A DNA stretch of 64,000 nucleotides. Origin: Moraxella nasibovis. Its GTDB lineage: Bacteria; Pseudomonadota; Gammaproteobacteria; Pseudomonadales; Moraxellaceae. A program made the position numbers and the translations under genes. The DNA is taken from the NCBI RefSeq assembly GCF_029581575.1, contig NZ_CP089975.1:806001-870000 (forward strand), in the 5' to 3' direction. Below the pieces are notes generated by a model. The model ran no database searches. It saw only the letters and a program-made list of their open reading frames with translations, and was not told the DNA's origin. Of this stretch, positions 20,622 through 28,775 are shown in pieces; positions within the stretch are counted from its first letter, which is position 1; each line of letters begins with the position of its first letter.

Positions 20622-22472
20622 ATGACCATGTTTAATTATCGTGATTTTGATGCCAAGACTTCTATTGAACTGATGCATACAAGCGCTCATTTGGCTCAGC
20701 ATGCCAATTTGGCAGGCATTTCAACTTTCGTCCCGAGTTTTTTAAAGGGTATTAACAAGTCGTTATCGTTACCCGCAGGTTGGCGTGCCTTAACGCCTGA
20801 TGAGCTGGGTCTGCCAAAATCGGCGCTGGATTTGTTTGGCTATTATACCATCAGTAGTAGCGTAACGGGCGATAGACCTATAAATGGCTCAGGACCTCAG
20901 TTGGTTTTGTCTGGCAAGTTTAATGATGCAGGCAAGCTGACACGCATTGGCATCAGCTGGGCAGGGACGAATGATTTGCTGGATGTGGCGGATTATTTTC
21001 ATCTTAATGAGGGTAAAATCGCCCCTAAGATGGCGCCGATTTTACAGACGGTCAAAGAATACGCCATCGCTCAGGGTCTAAGCGGTGAGGATGTGATTGT
21101 AACAGGTTATAGTCTGGGCGGTGGTTTCACCAACATCATGGCAAAGTACCGTGAGAGCTTGGCGGATGGCTTTTATAATGATGCCATCTACATCGCACAC
21201 GCCACACCTGTCATTTATGACGATGCCCGTGTGATTTTGAATATGGGCTATGAAGATGATGCTGTGTATCGCATCGCAGGACCGTATGAGACGATTGCTC
21301 AGGCGGTCGCTGGCGGTGGTCCGATCCTCTCTAATGTGGATGCCAACTATGAATCAAGTATTGATAATGTTGTGTTGTTTACAGGGGCTTATGGGTCGAT
21401 TTTCTGGGATGTGAAAAATCCGTTTGTATCATCGCTCATCAACCTGCCACAAGGTTGGGCGGCGCACATTGCACCTGTTGGTCAAGACACTCTAGATCGC
21501 ATTGCTAATTCGGTATTTTATGACTTTATGCAGCGTGATAGCCGTGTGGTGGTCGATCAGCTCAATACTTTAGAGCGATTGGTTTTTTGGGTGCAGGATA
21601 AGAGTCTGACTGCCAAAAATACTGGCAGTTTTCTCATCGGCTCGGCGCATGCTAATTTGATTCAAAGTGGCGTGCAAGGCGACTATATTGATGCAGGTGC
21701 AGGCAATGATAAAATCCGCCTAAATGCAGGCGCTGACCGTGTTGATGGTGGTGCTGGTACAGATGTGGTTATCTTAGAGGGTAAGAGTGATGCGTGGCAG
21801 GCGTATCGACTGTCTGACGGTACGGTATTTATGAATGCCAAAGATGGCAGCGGTTTAAAACAACTTGAAGGGGTTGAAAAAATCAGTTTCGCTGATGAAT
21901 CGTTTACCCAGCTGCGTCCTTATGACATCAAAGAGGAAGGTCTGATTTCAAACCGCTATTTGATAAAAAGTCGTAATGTCAATATGAAATATCAAGACCA
22001 CAGCGAAGGGAGCGAGGGTCATGATGTCATGATGGGTTCGACGGTATTTGCCAAAGAAGGCGATGATTTGGTATTCGCCCTGCAAGGTGTGAGTAGCTTG
22101 TTACACGGTGGCGAAGGGGCTGATCGCTTGTTTGGACATGATGGCAATGACAGTCTCTATGGCGCTGAGGGCAATGATTTCTTATATGGCGGTGCTGGCA
22201 ACGACATTTTATTTGGCGGTCTTGGCAGTGATGTGTTCGCTTTTGATGCCAACAGTGCAGGCGTCAATATCATCCGTGATTTTAACAGCCATGTGGGCGA
22301 CTCGGATAGAATTTTGGTGAGTCATGACTTGTTTTCTGGCGTTGATAAGCTGCGTTTGGCGACCAAAAGCTTTGGACAAGATGTCCGCATTGCTCATCAC
22401 GACCTACAAATCATCATTCAAAATACCACAGTGGATGAAGTGCTAAACAGCGTTTATATCGCTGGCGTATAG
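20622..22472 (+). CDS. Secreted RTX lipase (family I.3-like)
   Basis: A 616-residue protein resembling the type I-secreted lipases of Serratia and Pseudomonas (about 613 aa). The N-terminal alpha/beta hydrolase part has the nucleophile elbow VIVTGYSLGGGFTNIMA (GYSLGG, serine near residue 171). The C-terminal half has calcium-binding RTX nonapeptides: an isolated cluster GDYIDAGAGNDKIRLNAGADR and a block GGEGADRLFGHDGNDSLYGA, EGNDFLYGGAGNDILFGG, LGSDVFAFD. There is no Sec signal peptide, and the C-terminus is suited to ABC-type export. No ABC/MFP/TolC exporter genes lie nearby. The start at 20622 has AAAGGA seven bases upstream. It could act on host lipids; the substrate is not shown. Confidence 0.85.
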   Translation: MTMFNYRDFDAKTSIELMHTSAHLAQHANLAGISTFVPSFLKGINKSLSLPAGWRALTPDELGLPKSALDLFGYYTISSSVTGDRPINGSGPQLVLSGKFNDAGKLTRIGISWAGTNDLLDVADYFHLNEGKIAPKMAPILQTVKEYAIAQGLSGEDVIVTGYSLGGGFTNIMAKYRESLADGFYNDAIYIAHATPVIYDDARVILNMGYEDDAVYRIAGPYETIAQAVAGGGPILSNVDANYESSIDNVVLFTGAYGSIFWDVKNPFVSSLINLPQGWAAHIAPVGQDTLDRIANSVFYDFMQRDSRVVVDQLNTLERLVFWVQDKSLTAKNTGSFLIGSAHANLIQSGVQGDYIDAGAGNDKIRLNAGADRVDGGAGTDVVILEGKSDAWQAYRLSDGTVFMNAKDGSGLKQLEGVEKISFADESFTQLRPYDIKEEGLISNRYLIKSRNVNMKYQDHSEGSEGHDVMMGSTVFAKEGDDLVFALQGVSSLLHGGEGADRLFGHDGNDSLYGAEGNDFLYGGAGNDILFGGLGSDVFAFDANSAGVNIIRDFNSHVGDSDRILVSHDLFSGVDKLRLATKSFGQDVRIAHHDLQIIIQNTTVDEVLNSVYIAGV

Positions 22473-22482
22473 TCTTATTGCC

Positions 22483-22520
22483 AAAAAACACCACCAAGAG
22501 CAGTCTTTGTGGTGTTTTTT
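22483..22520 (+). terminator. Terminator after the RTX lipase
   Basis: AAAAAACACCAC and GTGGTGTTTTTT form a perfect twelve-base stem around a 14-base loop. Confidence 0.9.
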
Positions 22521-22622
22521 GTGCTTTTAAGGTCTCCTGCCTTTGTTGATATTTGTGTGGCGATGATGTCATTTAAGATAGGTTGTCTGTCTTGTTATAT
22601 CATATTTCCTGATGGCTTGGAT

Positions 22623-23468
22623 TTATGGTTGCTGAACGCTTGTCAATAAATCCGCCAAGGCTTGTCCTGCATCATCGGTTTTCATGAATTGTTCGCCGAT
22701 GAGAAAATGATGAATGTTGTTTTGTTGCATCAAATGGATGTCGTTGGCATCGTTAATGCCACTTTCAGACACCACCAAAGCGTCATCGCCCAGCGTGTCA
22801 AATAACTGCTGACAAAGGCGAATGCTGTGTGCCAAATCTACCTTAAAAGTGTTCAAATCTCGGTTGTTGATGCCGTAAATGTTGTGCGTGCTTTTTGGTA
22901 ATTGCAAGGCACGATTAAGCTCATCTTGGGTATGAATCTCAATGAGTACATCCATGCCAAGCGTGATGGCAAGTGCGTGCAGGCGCGCCACCGTTTCATC
23001 ATCAAGGCACGCCATGATGAGCAAAATGCAGTCTGCTCCCAAAGCACGAGACTCGATGATGTGATAATCATCCACCATAAAATCTTTACGCAGTACGGGC
23101 AAATCACACGCCTCACGGGCGGCAAGCAGATAGTCATCATGTCCCAAAAAATATTCACGGTCGGTCAGAACAGACAGGCAAGTCGCCCCAGCTTTGGCGT
23201 AGCCTTGGGCGGCAGCGGTGGGGTTGAAATTTTGGCAAATCACGCCTTTTGATGGGCTGGCTTTTTTGATTTCGCTGATGACGCCGATGTTGCCTTCTGC
23301 GGTCTTAACGGCACGCAAGGCATTGGCAAAGCCGCGTGGGGTGTCGTTGTTTTGTTTGATGATGGCAAGCAGTTCATCTTGGCTGACTTTGGCTTTGACG
23401 GCTTGGATTTCTTGGTGTTTGGTTAGGACGATTTTTTGTAAAATGCTGGGCGTATTGCTTTGGGTCAT
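22623..23468 (-). CDS. trpC: Indole-3-glycerol phosphate synthase
   Basis: Closes the indole ring in tryptophan synthesis. The 281-residue TIM barrel shows VISEIKKASPSKGVICQNFN, LRKDFMVDDYHIIESRALGA, GINNRDLNTFKVDL and VSESGIND, with catalytic lysines and glutamates in place. It is monofunctional, without the TrpF domain of enteric TrpC. It is the last gene of the trpG-trpD-trpC cluster, 60 bases after trpD. Confidence 0.97.
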   Translation of the reverse strand: MTQSNTPSILQKIVLTKHQEIQAVKAKVSQDELLAIIKQNNDTPRGFANALRAVKTAEGNIGVISEIKKASPSKGVICQNFNPTAAAQGYAKAGATCLSVLTDREYFLGHDDYLLAAREACDLPVLRKDFMVDDYHIIESRALGADCILLIMACLDDETVARLHALAITLGMDVLIEIHTQDELNRALQLPKSTHNIYGINNRDLNTFKVDLAHSIRLCQQLFDTLGDDALVVSESGINDANDIHLMQQNNIHHFLIGEQFMKTDDAGQALADLLTSVQQP

Positions 23469-23528
23469 GATAAATCCTTGTTGTTGTTTTTAAGTGCCAA
23501 TTAAGGCATGGCTTGGAATTTGTGCTGT

Positions 23529-24623
23529 TTAAGCCTGTGCTTTGATGGTTTGGGTAAATGTGGCAAAATCTTGCATTTTTTGTAAGGCTTGACCGCCGTT
23601 AATGATGGCTTTGGCAAGTGCCACGCCGTCTTTGATGGTGTCTGCTTGCCCTGCCACATAAATCGCTGCCCCTGCATTAAAGGCGATCATTGCTTGGGCT
23701 TTTTGAATGCGTAAGTCGTCTGATGAGCCAGCCAAAGCGGTTTTGATGAGTGTTAGGCTGTCGTCTGACGAGACAACCCCCAAGCCTTGTAAATCTTGAC
23801 ACGCCAATCCAACATCGGTAGGGCTGATGGTATAAGAGCGTACCACGCCGTCTTTTAATTCGCTGACGAAATTATCGCCTGCAATGCTAAGCTCATCCAA
23901 GCCATCTACCGAATGCACGACTAAGGCATGGCGACTGCCTAAGTTTTTTAGCACGCACGCCAACGGCTCGCATAAAGATTGGTCAAACACGCCAATGACT
24001 TGATTGATGACACCAGCAGGATTGGTCAAAGGTCCTAAGACATTAAAAATGGTGCGTGCTTTTAATTGGCTGCGCACACCGATGGCGTGTTTCATGGCTT
24101 TGTGATGATTGGGGGCGAATAAAAACCCTAATTTTTGTTCGTTTAGGCACGCAAGCAGTTCGTTATTATTCAAATCCAGTCGCACGCCAGCGGTTTGTAA
24201 TAAATCTGATGAGCCTGATTTGGTAGAAACGCCACGATTGCCGTGTTTGGCGACCGTTGCACCACTACTTGCCACGACAAAGGCGGCTGCGGTGGAGACA
24301 TTGAATAAATTTGCCCCATCGCCCCCTGTGCCGACAATATCCACCGCGTGTGTTAAATCGGGCAAGCTGACACCATCGGCAAGCGTTCGCATGACGGCAG
24401 CGGCGGCAGTGATTTCGTCAATGCTCTCGCCTTTGCAACGCAGTGCCACCAAAATCGCTCCCATCAGTGCGTCAGGACAGCGTCCGTGCATGATGGCAAG
24501 CATGACCGCCTGCATGGTGCTGGAGTCTAGATCGTTGCCTTGTAGTAGGGTGTTTAGGCTATGGCTTAAAAATTGCCCAATATCTTCATCGCTTACTGTT
24601 TGGATATTATCAAGAGTAATCAT
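23529..24623 (-). CDS. trpD: Anthranilate phosphoribosyltransferase
   Basis: Transfers phosphoribosyl from PRPP to anthranilate. The 364-residue protein contains the PRPP loop DIVGTGGDGANLFNVSTAAA, the KHGNRGVSTKSGSSDLL segment and the anthranilate region FNVLGPLTNPA. Length is typical, slightly extended at both ends. It lies 44 bases after trpG in the usual trpGDC order of Pseudomonas and Acinetobacter relatives. Confidence 0.97.
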   Translation of the reverse strand: MITLDNIQTVSDEDIGQFLSHSLNTLLQGNDLDSSTMQAVMLAIMHGRCPDALMGAILVALRCKGESIDEITAAAAVMRTLADGVSLPDLTHAVDIVGTGGDGANLFNVSTAAAFVVASSGATVAKHGNRGVSTKSGSSDLLQTAGVRLDLNNNELLACLNEQKLGFLFAPNHHKAMKHAIGVRSQLKARTIFNVLGPLTNPAGVINQVIGVFDQSLCEPLACVLKNLGSRHALVVHSVDGLDELSIAGDNFVSELKDGVVRSYTISPTDVGLACQDLQGLGVVSSDDSLTLIKTALAGSSDDLRIQKAQAMIAFNAGAAIYVAGQADTIKDGVALAKAIINGGQALQKMQDFATFTQTIKAQA

Positions 24624-24667
24624 GGCTTTGTGTTGGGTTGGTGGTTTTGCTTGGTTTTTGGTGGCTC

Positions 24668-25291
24668 TTAGGCGACTTCTGGCAGATTGGCATTGTCCAA
24701 TTTGGCAAGTCCGTGGCGCGCCAGAAAATTATTAAAAATCTGATAGCCATGCTCACTTAAGATGGATTCTGGGTGAAATTGTACGCCTTCTACCGCCAAA
24801 GTCTTGTGGCGTACGCCCATGATTTCTTCCATGGAGCCATCAGGGCGCTGTGTCCATGCGGTGATTTCTAGGCAGTCTGGCAGGGTGTTTTTGTCAATCA
24901 CAAGAGAATGATAACGAGTGGCGTTAAACGGCTGTGGCAGGTCGCTAAAAACGCCCACGCCATGATGATAAACCGCCGACAGTCTGCCATGCATGACTTC
25001 GCCAGCTCGCACCACCTGACCGCCGAACGCCTGCCCAATCGCCTGATGACCCAGACACACGCCCAAGATGGGAATGCTGCCTGACAATTCTTGTAAAATT
25101 GGCAGGGTAACGCCAGCTTCGGTGGGGCTACACGGACCAGGTCCTAAAATGATGGCTTTTGGCGAGAGTTTTTTGATGTCGTCTAAGCTGGTTTCGTCAT
25201 TGCGAAGGACTTCGATGTCTTGTTGCAGCTCGCCAAAATACTGCACGATGTTGTAAGTGAAGCTGCAGTAGTTGTCTATCATTAAGATCAT
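24668..25291 (-). CDS. trpG: Anthranilate synthase glutamine amidotransferase component
   Basis: Supplies ammonia from glutamine to TrpE (and in some species to PabB). The class I amidotransferase triad is visible: Cys in [18 protein letters not shown], His-Glu in [10 protein letters not shown]; the oxyanion loop is [12 protein letters not shown]. The start at 25291 (207 aa) has AAGGA seven bases upstream. An upstream in-frame codon at 25333 has none. trpE is not in the window. It heads trpGDC. Confidence 0.95.
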   Translation of the reverse strand: MILMIDNYCSFTYNIVQYFGELQQDIEVLRNDETSLDDIKKLSPKAIILGPGPCSPTEAGVTLPILQELSGSIPILGVCLGHQAIGQAFGGQVVRAGEVMHGRLSAVYHHGVGVFSDLPQPFNATRYHSLVIDKNTLPDCLEITAWTQRPDGSMEEIMGVRHKTLAVEGVQFHPESILSEHGYQIFNNFLARHGLAKLDNANLPEVA

Positions 25292-25369
25292 GAAATATTC
25301 CTTATTTTTCAAATTTTTTGCAGGCATTATCAAAGAAGTTTAAAATGATACAAATTTACACTAAGTAGG

Positions 25370-25387
25370 GGCGAATTGCAATTCGCC
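25370..25387. repeat. Perfect 18-bp palindrome between trpG and rimO
   Basis: GGCGAATTG followed directly by CAATTCGCC, preceded by GTAGG. It is in the leader of trpG, about 80 bases upstream of its start. It could be a dispersed repeat unit or a protein site. Confidence 0.6.
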
Positions 25388-25467
25388 TGATATTAAATGT
25401 CTGGGTGTTTCAAATAAAATCATTGTACCACTTTCATGGGGCTTTGTTAAGGCAAAAATCGCCAAGA

Positions 25468-25498
25468 AAAATCCCCTAAAATAAATTTAGGGGATTTC
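25468..25498 (-). terminator. Terminator after rimO
   Basis: AATCCCCTAAA and TTTAGGGGATT form an eleven-base perfect stem with a five-base loop and a T-rich minus-strand tail. It separates rimO from trpG. Confidence 0.9.
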
Positions 25499-25500
25499 CA

Positions 25501-26991
25501 TTAGCTACCAAAACTTGCAAACAAATCGTATTCGCTCGCCTCATCGATGGTTACGGTCAAAAACTCGCCAACTTTGACGCTGCCATCAATATTATCCACA
25601 TAGACATGACCATCAATCTCTGGTGCGTCTGCGTAACTACGGCAGATGGCGATGTTTTCATCAAAATCAATCTCATCAACCAGTACGACCATTTTTTTGC
25701 CGACTTTTTCTTGTAATTTTTCTTCGCTGATGGCTTGGGCGACCGCCATAAATCGCTCATATCGTTCTTGTTTGACCGCCTCTGGCACAGGATTTGGTAA
25801 GTCATTCGCCACCGCACCTTCAATCTCTGAATAAGTAAAGCAGCCGACACGATCAAGGCGAGCTTGTTTTAGCCAGTCCAGAAGGTATTCAAAATCTTCT
25901 TCGGTTTCCCCTGGAAAGCCCACCACAAAAGTAGAGCGAATGACGATCTCTGGGCAGATTTCACGCCACGCACGAATCCGCTCAAGGGTGTCTTCGCTCA
26001 TCGCAGGGCGTTTCATCGCTTTTAGTACATTTGGGCTTGCGTGCTGAAATGGGATGTCTAGGTAAGGCAGTAGTCCGCCTGTGCCGCCCGACTTTGCCAT
26101 ACTGTCCGCCATAATCTGCACCACATTATCCACATGCGGATAAGGATACACATAGTGCAGACGCACCCAGATGCCAAGTTTCGCCATCGCCTCGCACATG
26201 TCAAAAAACTTGGTTTTTAAAGGCATTCCGTCCCAAAAAGTGGTTTTGTATTTTAGATCCACGCCATAGGCAGAAGTGTCTTGGCTGATGATGAGCAGTT
26301 CTTTGACGCCAGAATTTTTAAGAGCGACCGCTTCTTTCATCACGCTGTCAATGGTGCGAGAAACCAAGTCGCCACGCAATGACGGAATGATACAAAAAGT
26401 ACAGCGATGATTGCAGCCCTCTGAGATTTTGAGATAAGCATAATGCTTGGGGGTGAGCTTAATGCCAGCGTCATTGATTAGGTCGATTTTTGGGTCGTAA
26501 GTCTTGGTTTTGACAGGTTTTGGTACATGGTGCGTTACCGCTTGCACGACTTCTTCATAAGCGTGAGCTCCAGTAACGGCAAGCACGGCGGGGTGCATGG
26601 TGCGGATTTTGTCGGCATCTTTGCCAAGACAACCTGTCACGATGACGCGCCCATTTTGGTTGATCGCCTCGCCGATGGCGTCTAGGGATTCTTGGACGGC
26701 AGATTCGATAAAACCACAGGTATTGACCACCACCAAGTCAGCCCCGTCATAGTCTTTGGCGACTTCATAACCCTCACGGCTAAGTTCAGTGATAATGCGC
26801 TCAGAATCTACCAGTGCTTTTGGGCAGCCAAGCGAAACAAAGCCGATTTTTGGGGCTGTGCCAGCTGTGTGAAGCTGTGTGGCAATCTGGGCGGCGTCTT
26901 CAATACTGCGGTTTTGGTTGTGATTGGCTTTGTGATGATAGCCTGTGTCGGCAGGGTTTGGTTGTTTTGGATCAAAGGTCTGAACGGTCAT
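25501..26991 (-). CDS. rimO: Ribosomal protein S12 methylthiotransferase
   Basis: A radical-SAM enzyme that methylthiolates Asp-88 of ribosomal protein S12. The N-terminal UPF0004 domain has cysteines in [23 protein letters not shown] and [11 protein letters not shown]. The radical-SAM cluster is in [20 protein letters not shown] (CxxxCxxC), and a TRAM domain ends the protein. The start at 26991 gives 496 residues, with about 50 more at the N-terminus than E. coli RimO (441). The frame remains open to 27066, but that part overlaps the promoter. The ribosome site is weak. Confidence 0.94.
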   Translation of the reverse strand: MTVQTFDPKQPNPADTGYHHKANHNQNRSIEDAAQIATQLHTAGTAPKIGFVSLGCPKALVDSERIITELSREGYEVAKDYDGADLVVVNTCGFIESAVQESLDAIGEAINQNGRVIVTGCLGKDADKIRTMHPAVLAVTGAHAYEEVVQAVTHHVPKPVKTKTYDPKIDLINDAGIKLTPKHYAYLKISEGCNHRCTFCIIPSLRGDLVSRTIDSVMKEAVALKNSGVKELLIISQDTSAYGVDLKYKTTFWDGMPLKTKFFDMCEAMAKLGIWVRLHYVYPYPHVDNVVQIMADSMAKSGGTGGLLPYLDIPFQHASPNVLKAMKRPAMSEDTLERIRAWREICPEIVIRSTFVVGFPGETEEDFEYLLDWLKQARLDRVGCFTYSEIEGAVANDLPNPVPEAVKQERYERFMAVAQAISEEKLQEKVGKKMVVLVDEIDFDENIAICRSYADAPEIDGHVYVDNIDGSVKVGEFLTVTIDEASEYDLFASFGS

Positions 26992-27024
26992 GTTAGCTGT
27001 CTTTATTGATGGCTTAAAAGGGTT

Positions 27025-27033
27025 ATTATAGCA
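27025..27033 (-). promoter_or_regulatory. Extended -10 promoter of rimO
   Basis: TGCTATAAT on the minus strand, 33 bases upstream of the rimO start. Confidence 0.6.
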
Positions 27034-27070
27034 TAAATCTACAAATACTGATAAAGGGCTAGGCAAATAA

Positions 27071-27100
27071 AAAGTCCCAAATCATCAGATTTAGGACTTC
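27071..27100 (-). terminator. Terminator of the tRNA-Val/tRNA-Asp transcript
   Basis: AAGTCC(T)AAAT pairs with ATTT(G)GGACTT across a six-base loop, followed on the minus strand by TTTTTA. Confidence 0.8.
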
Positions 27101-27108
27101 TTGAATAG

Positions 27109-27185
27109 TGGCGCAGCGGACGGGACTCGAACCCGCGACCCCCGGCGTGACAGGCCGGTATTCTAACCAACTGAACTACCGCTGC
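27109..27185 (-). tRNA. tRNA-Asp (GTC)
   Basis: Full 77-nt cloverleaf on the minus strand. The acceptor stem pairs GCAGCGG with CCGCTGC. The D-arm is TAGTTCAGTTGGTTAGA, the anticodon loop CTGTCAC with GTC, and the T-arm GCGGGTTCGAGTCCCGT. The CCA end is encoded. It lies five bases downstream of tRNA-Val in one transcript. Confidence 0.97.
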
Positions 27186-27190
27186 GAACA

Positions 27191-27266
27191 TGGTGGGCGG
27201 TAACGGATTCGAACCGCTGACCCTCTGCTTGTAAGGCAGACGCTCTACCAACTGAGCTAACCGCCC
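27191..27266 (-). tRNA. tRNA-Val (TAC)
   Basis: Full 76-nt cloverleaf: acceptor GGGCGGT with ACCGCCC, anticodon loop CTTACAA giving TAC, T-arm with GGTTCGAAT, encoded ACCA end. First of a two-tRNA transcript. Confidence 0.97.
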
Positions 27267-27326
27267 ATGTTCTTTAAACTTGGCAAACTCGATAATTCGT
27301 TATCGTGTTCGTTCGTTGTGCTGCGT

Positions 27327-27354
27327 ATTATATAGATTTTTGATTGAGTGTCAA
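27327..27354 (-). promoter_or_regulatory. Consensus sigma-70 promoter of the tRNA-Val/Asp unit
   Basis: On the minus strand TTGACA (27349-27354), a 16-base spacer and TATAAT (27327-27332). The downstream CGCAGCACAACG stretch is GC-rich, suggesting a stringent-type discriminator. The rest of 27355-27510 is AT-rich and shows no gene. Confidence 0.8.
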
Positions 27355-27513
27355 ATGTTTTTTTCAAAAAAAATTTAAATAATTTATAAATATATGATTT
27401 AATTCATAATTTTTTATGATTATTTCATACCTTCTTTATTAAACATGGATTTACTGGGTGGGATTTGTATTGATGTCAATGCGTCTGAGTAAAAATGTGT
27501 CTGAGTAAGTTTG

Positions 27514-27540
27514 ACAAAAAACGCCCATTTTCATGGACGC
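27514..27540 (-). terminator. Terminator after the glutathione peroxidase gene
   Basis: GCGTCCAT-GAAA-ATGGGCGT (two wobble pairs, GNRA loop) followed by six T residues on the minus strand. Confidence 0.75.
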
Positions 27541-27572
27541 TTAGATTTTTAATGAACGCTTGGATGGTCAAA

Positions 27573-28055
27573 TCAGGCAGCAAGTGCCTTGACGATGTCG
27601 CCTTCAAGGTCTTTTGGCTTGGTGATGGGTGCGTAGCGACTGATGACCTTGCCATCTTTGCCAAGCAGAAATTTGCTAAAATTCCATTTGATGTCATCGG
27701 TGATGAGTCCGCCTTTTTGGCGTTTTAGCCATTGATAAATGGGGTGGGTGTTGTCGCCATTGACCTCAATTTTTTCCATCATCAAAAATTCTACGCCATA
27801 GTTTTTTTGACAAAATTCACCGATTTTGACGCCGTCATTAGGTTCTTGCTTGCCAAATTGATTGCACGGAAAGCCGATGACGACCAAGCCTTCTTTGTGG
27901 TATTTTTTATGTAAGGCTTGCAACCCTTCAAATTGAGGTGTAAATCCGCATTCACTGGCGGTGTTAACGATGAGCAAAACCTTGCCTGTAAATGATTGAA
28001 AATCAACGACTTTTCCAGTCAAATCATTGGCAGAAAATTGATAAATGGCGGTCAT
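27573..28055 (-). CDS. Glutathione peroxidase family protein (cysteine type)
   Basis: Reduces hydrogen peroxide and organic hydroperoxides using thiols. The 160-residue protein has the peroxidatic cysteine in VNTASECGFTPQFEGL (cysteine rather than selenocysteine), the glutamine in GFPCNQFGKQEP and the tryptophan in IKWNFSKFLLG, together the usual catalytic tetrad. A further cysteine in FCQKNYG may be the resolving one. Bacterial members often use thioredoxin instead of glutathione. It lies 31 bases after msrB on the same strand, suggesting a small antioxidant operon. Confidence 0.93.
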   Translation of the reverse strand: MTAIYQFSANDLTGKVVDFQSFTGKVLLIVNTASECGFTPQFEGLQALHKKYHKEGLVVIGFPCNQFGKQEPNDGVKIGEFCQKNYGVEFLMMEKIEVNGDNTHPIYQWLKRQKGGLITDDIKWNFSKFLLGKDGKVISRYAPITKPKDLEGDIVKALAA

Positions 28056-28086
28056 TTTTTATCCTTAAATAAAATTGATGGGCGTG

Positions 28087-28512
28087 TTATGTCCGTGGCT
28101 CAAAATCGATGGCGACTGAGTTGATGCAGTAGCGAAGCCCTGTGCCTGTGACGAAATTGTCATCAAAGACATGACCCAAATGCCCGCCGCAGTTGGTGCA
28201 AGTAACTTCAATGCGGCGCATACCATGCGACAAATCCAGCGTCTCGGTCAGGGCATGGTCATTGATGGTCTGGTCAAAACTTGGCCAGCCGCAGCCTGAA
28301 TGAAACTTGCTTTTGCTGTCAAACAGCTTGGCATGACAGCCTTGACAGCGATAAATGCCATCGTCTTTGCTGTCGGTATAAATGCCTGTAAAAGGGCGTT
28401 CGGTGCCTTTTTGGCGTAGCACATAATACGCCTCATCGCTTAGGCGTGCTTGCCAGTCGGCATCACTCATGGCGGCGATTTGTTCAGGGGTTAATACTTG
28501 ATTGGCTGGCAT
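28087..28512 (-). CDS. msrB: Peptide-methionine (R)-S-oxide reductase
   Basis: Repairs methionine-R-sulfoxide in proteins. The 141-residue protein has two zinc-binding CxxC pairs (CQGCHAKLFD and CTNCGGHLGHVFDD) and the catalytic cysteine in GLRYCINSVAIDF. The motif FHSGCGWPSF is also intact. There is no signal peptide, so it is cytosolic. The ATG at 28512 follows AAGGAGC closely. It is followed by the glutathione peroxidase gene, another oxidative-damage function. Confidence 0.96.
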   Translation of the reverse strand: MPANQVLTPEQIAAMSDADWQARLSDEAYYVLRQKGTERPFTGIYTDSKDDGIYRCQGCHAKLFDSKSKFHSGCGWPSFDQTINDHALTETLDLSHGMRRIEVTCTNCGGHLGHVFDDNFVTGTGLRYCINSVAIDFEPRT

Positions 28513-28629
28513 GATGGCTCCTTGATTTATTTGGTGATGTCAAGTCAGATGGTTGGGTCAAATTGGATTTACCCAAATTAGATGGTTGCGATGGTGCAAA
28601 TTACAAGGCAGTGAAAAGGAAATTTAAAA

Positions 28630-28648
28630 ATGCAAGTATATCTTGCAT
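28630..28648. promoter_or_regulatory. Inverted repeat ATGCAAG-TATAT-CTTGCAT upstream of the HTH-aminotransferase gene
   Basis: Perfect seven-base arms with a five-base spacer. The half-site recurs as CTTGCAA (28703-28709), CGCAAG (28736-28741) and TTGCAAG (28763-28769, just before the start codon). The arrangement fits an operator array for the downstream XRE-domain protein; binding is inference. Confidence 0.5.
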
Positions 28649-28775
28649 ATTTTATCGCATATTTTGGTGAATTTTAAAAAATCGCCAATTTTTAAAAAAT
28701 AACTTGCAAAAATTATTGTATTTTTTTAAAATTACCGCAAGTTTTGCTTATCTTTTGAAAAATTGCAAGTTTATC

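Noticed and set aside
24109-24735. 208-codon frame antisense to trpD
   Set aside because: Lies entirely opposite the well-conserved trpD and the trpG end; Ser/Ala/Pro-rich shadow translation.
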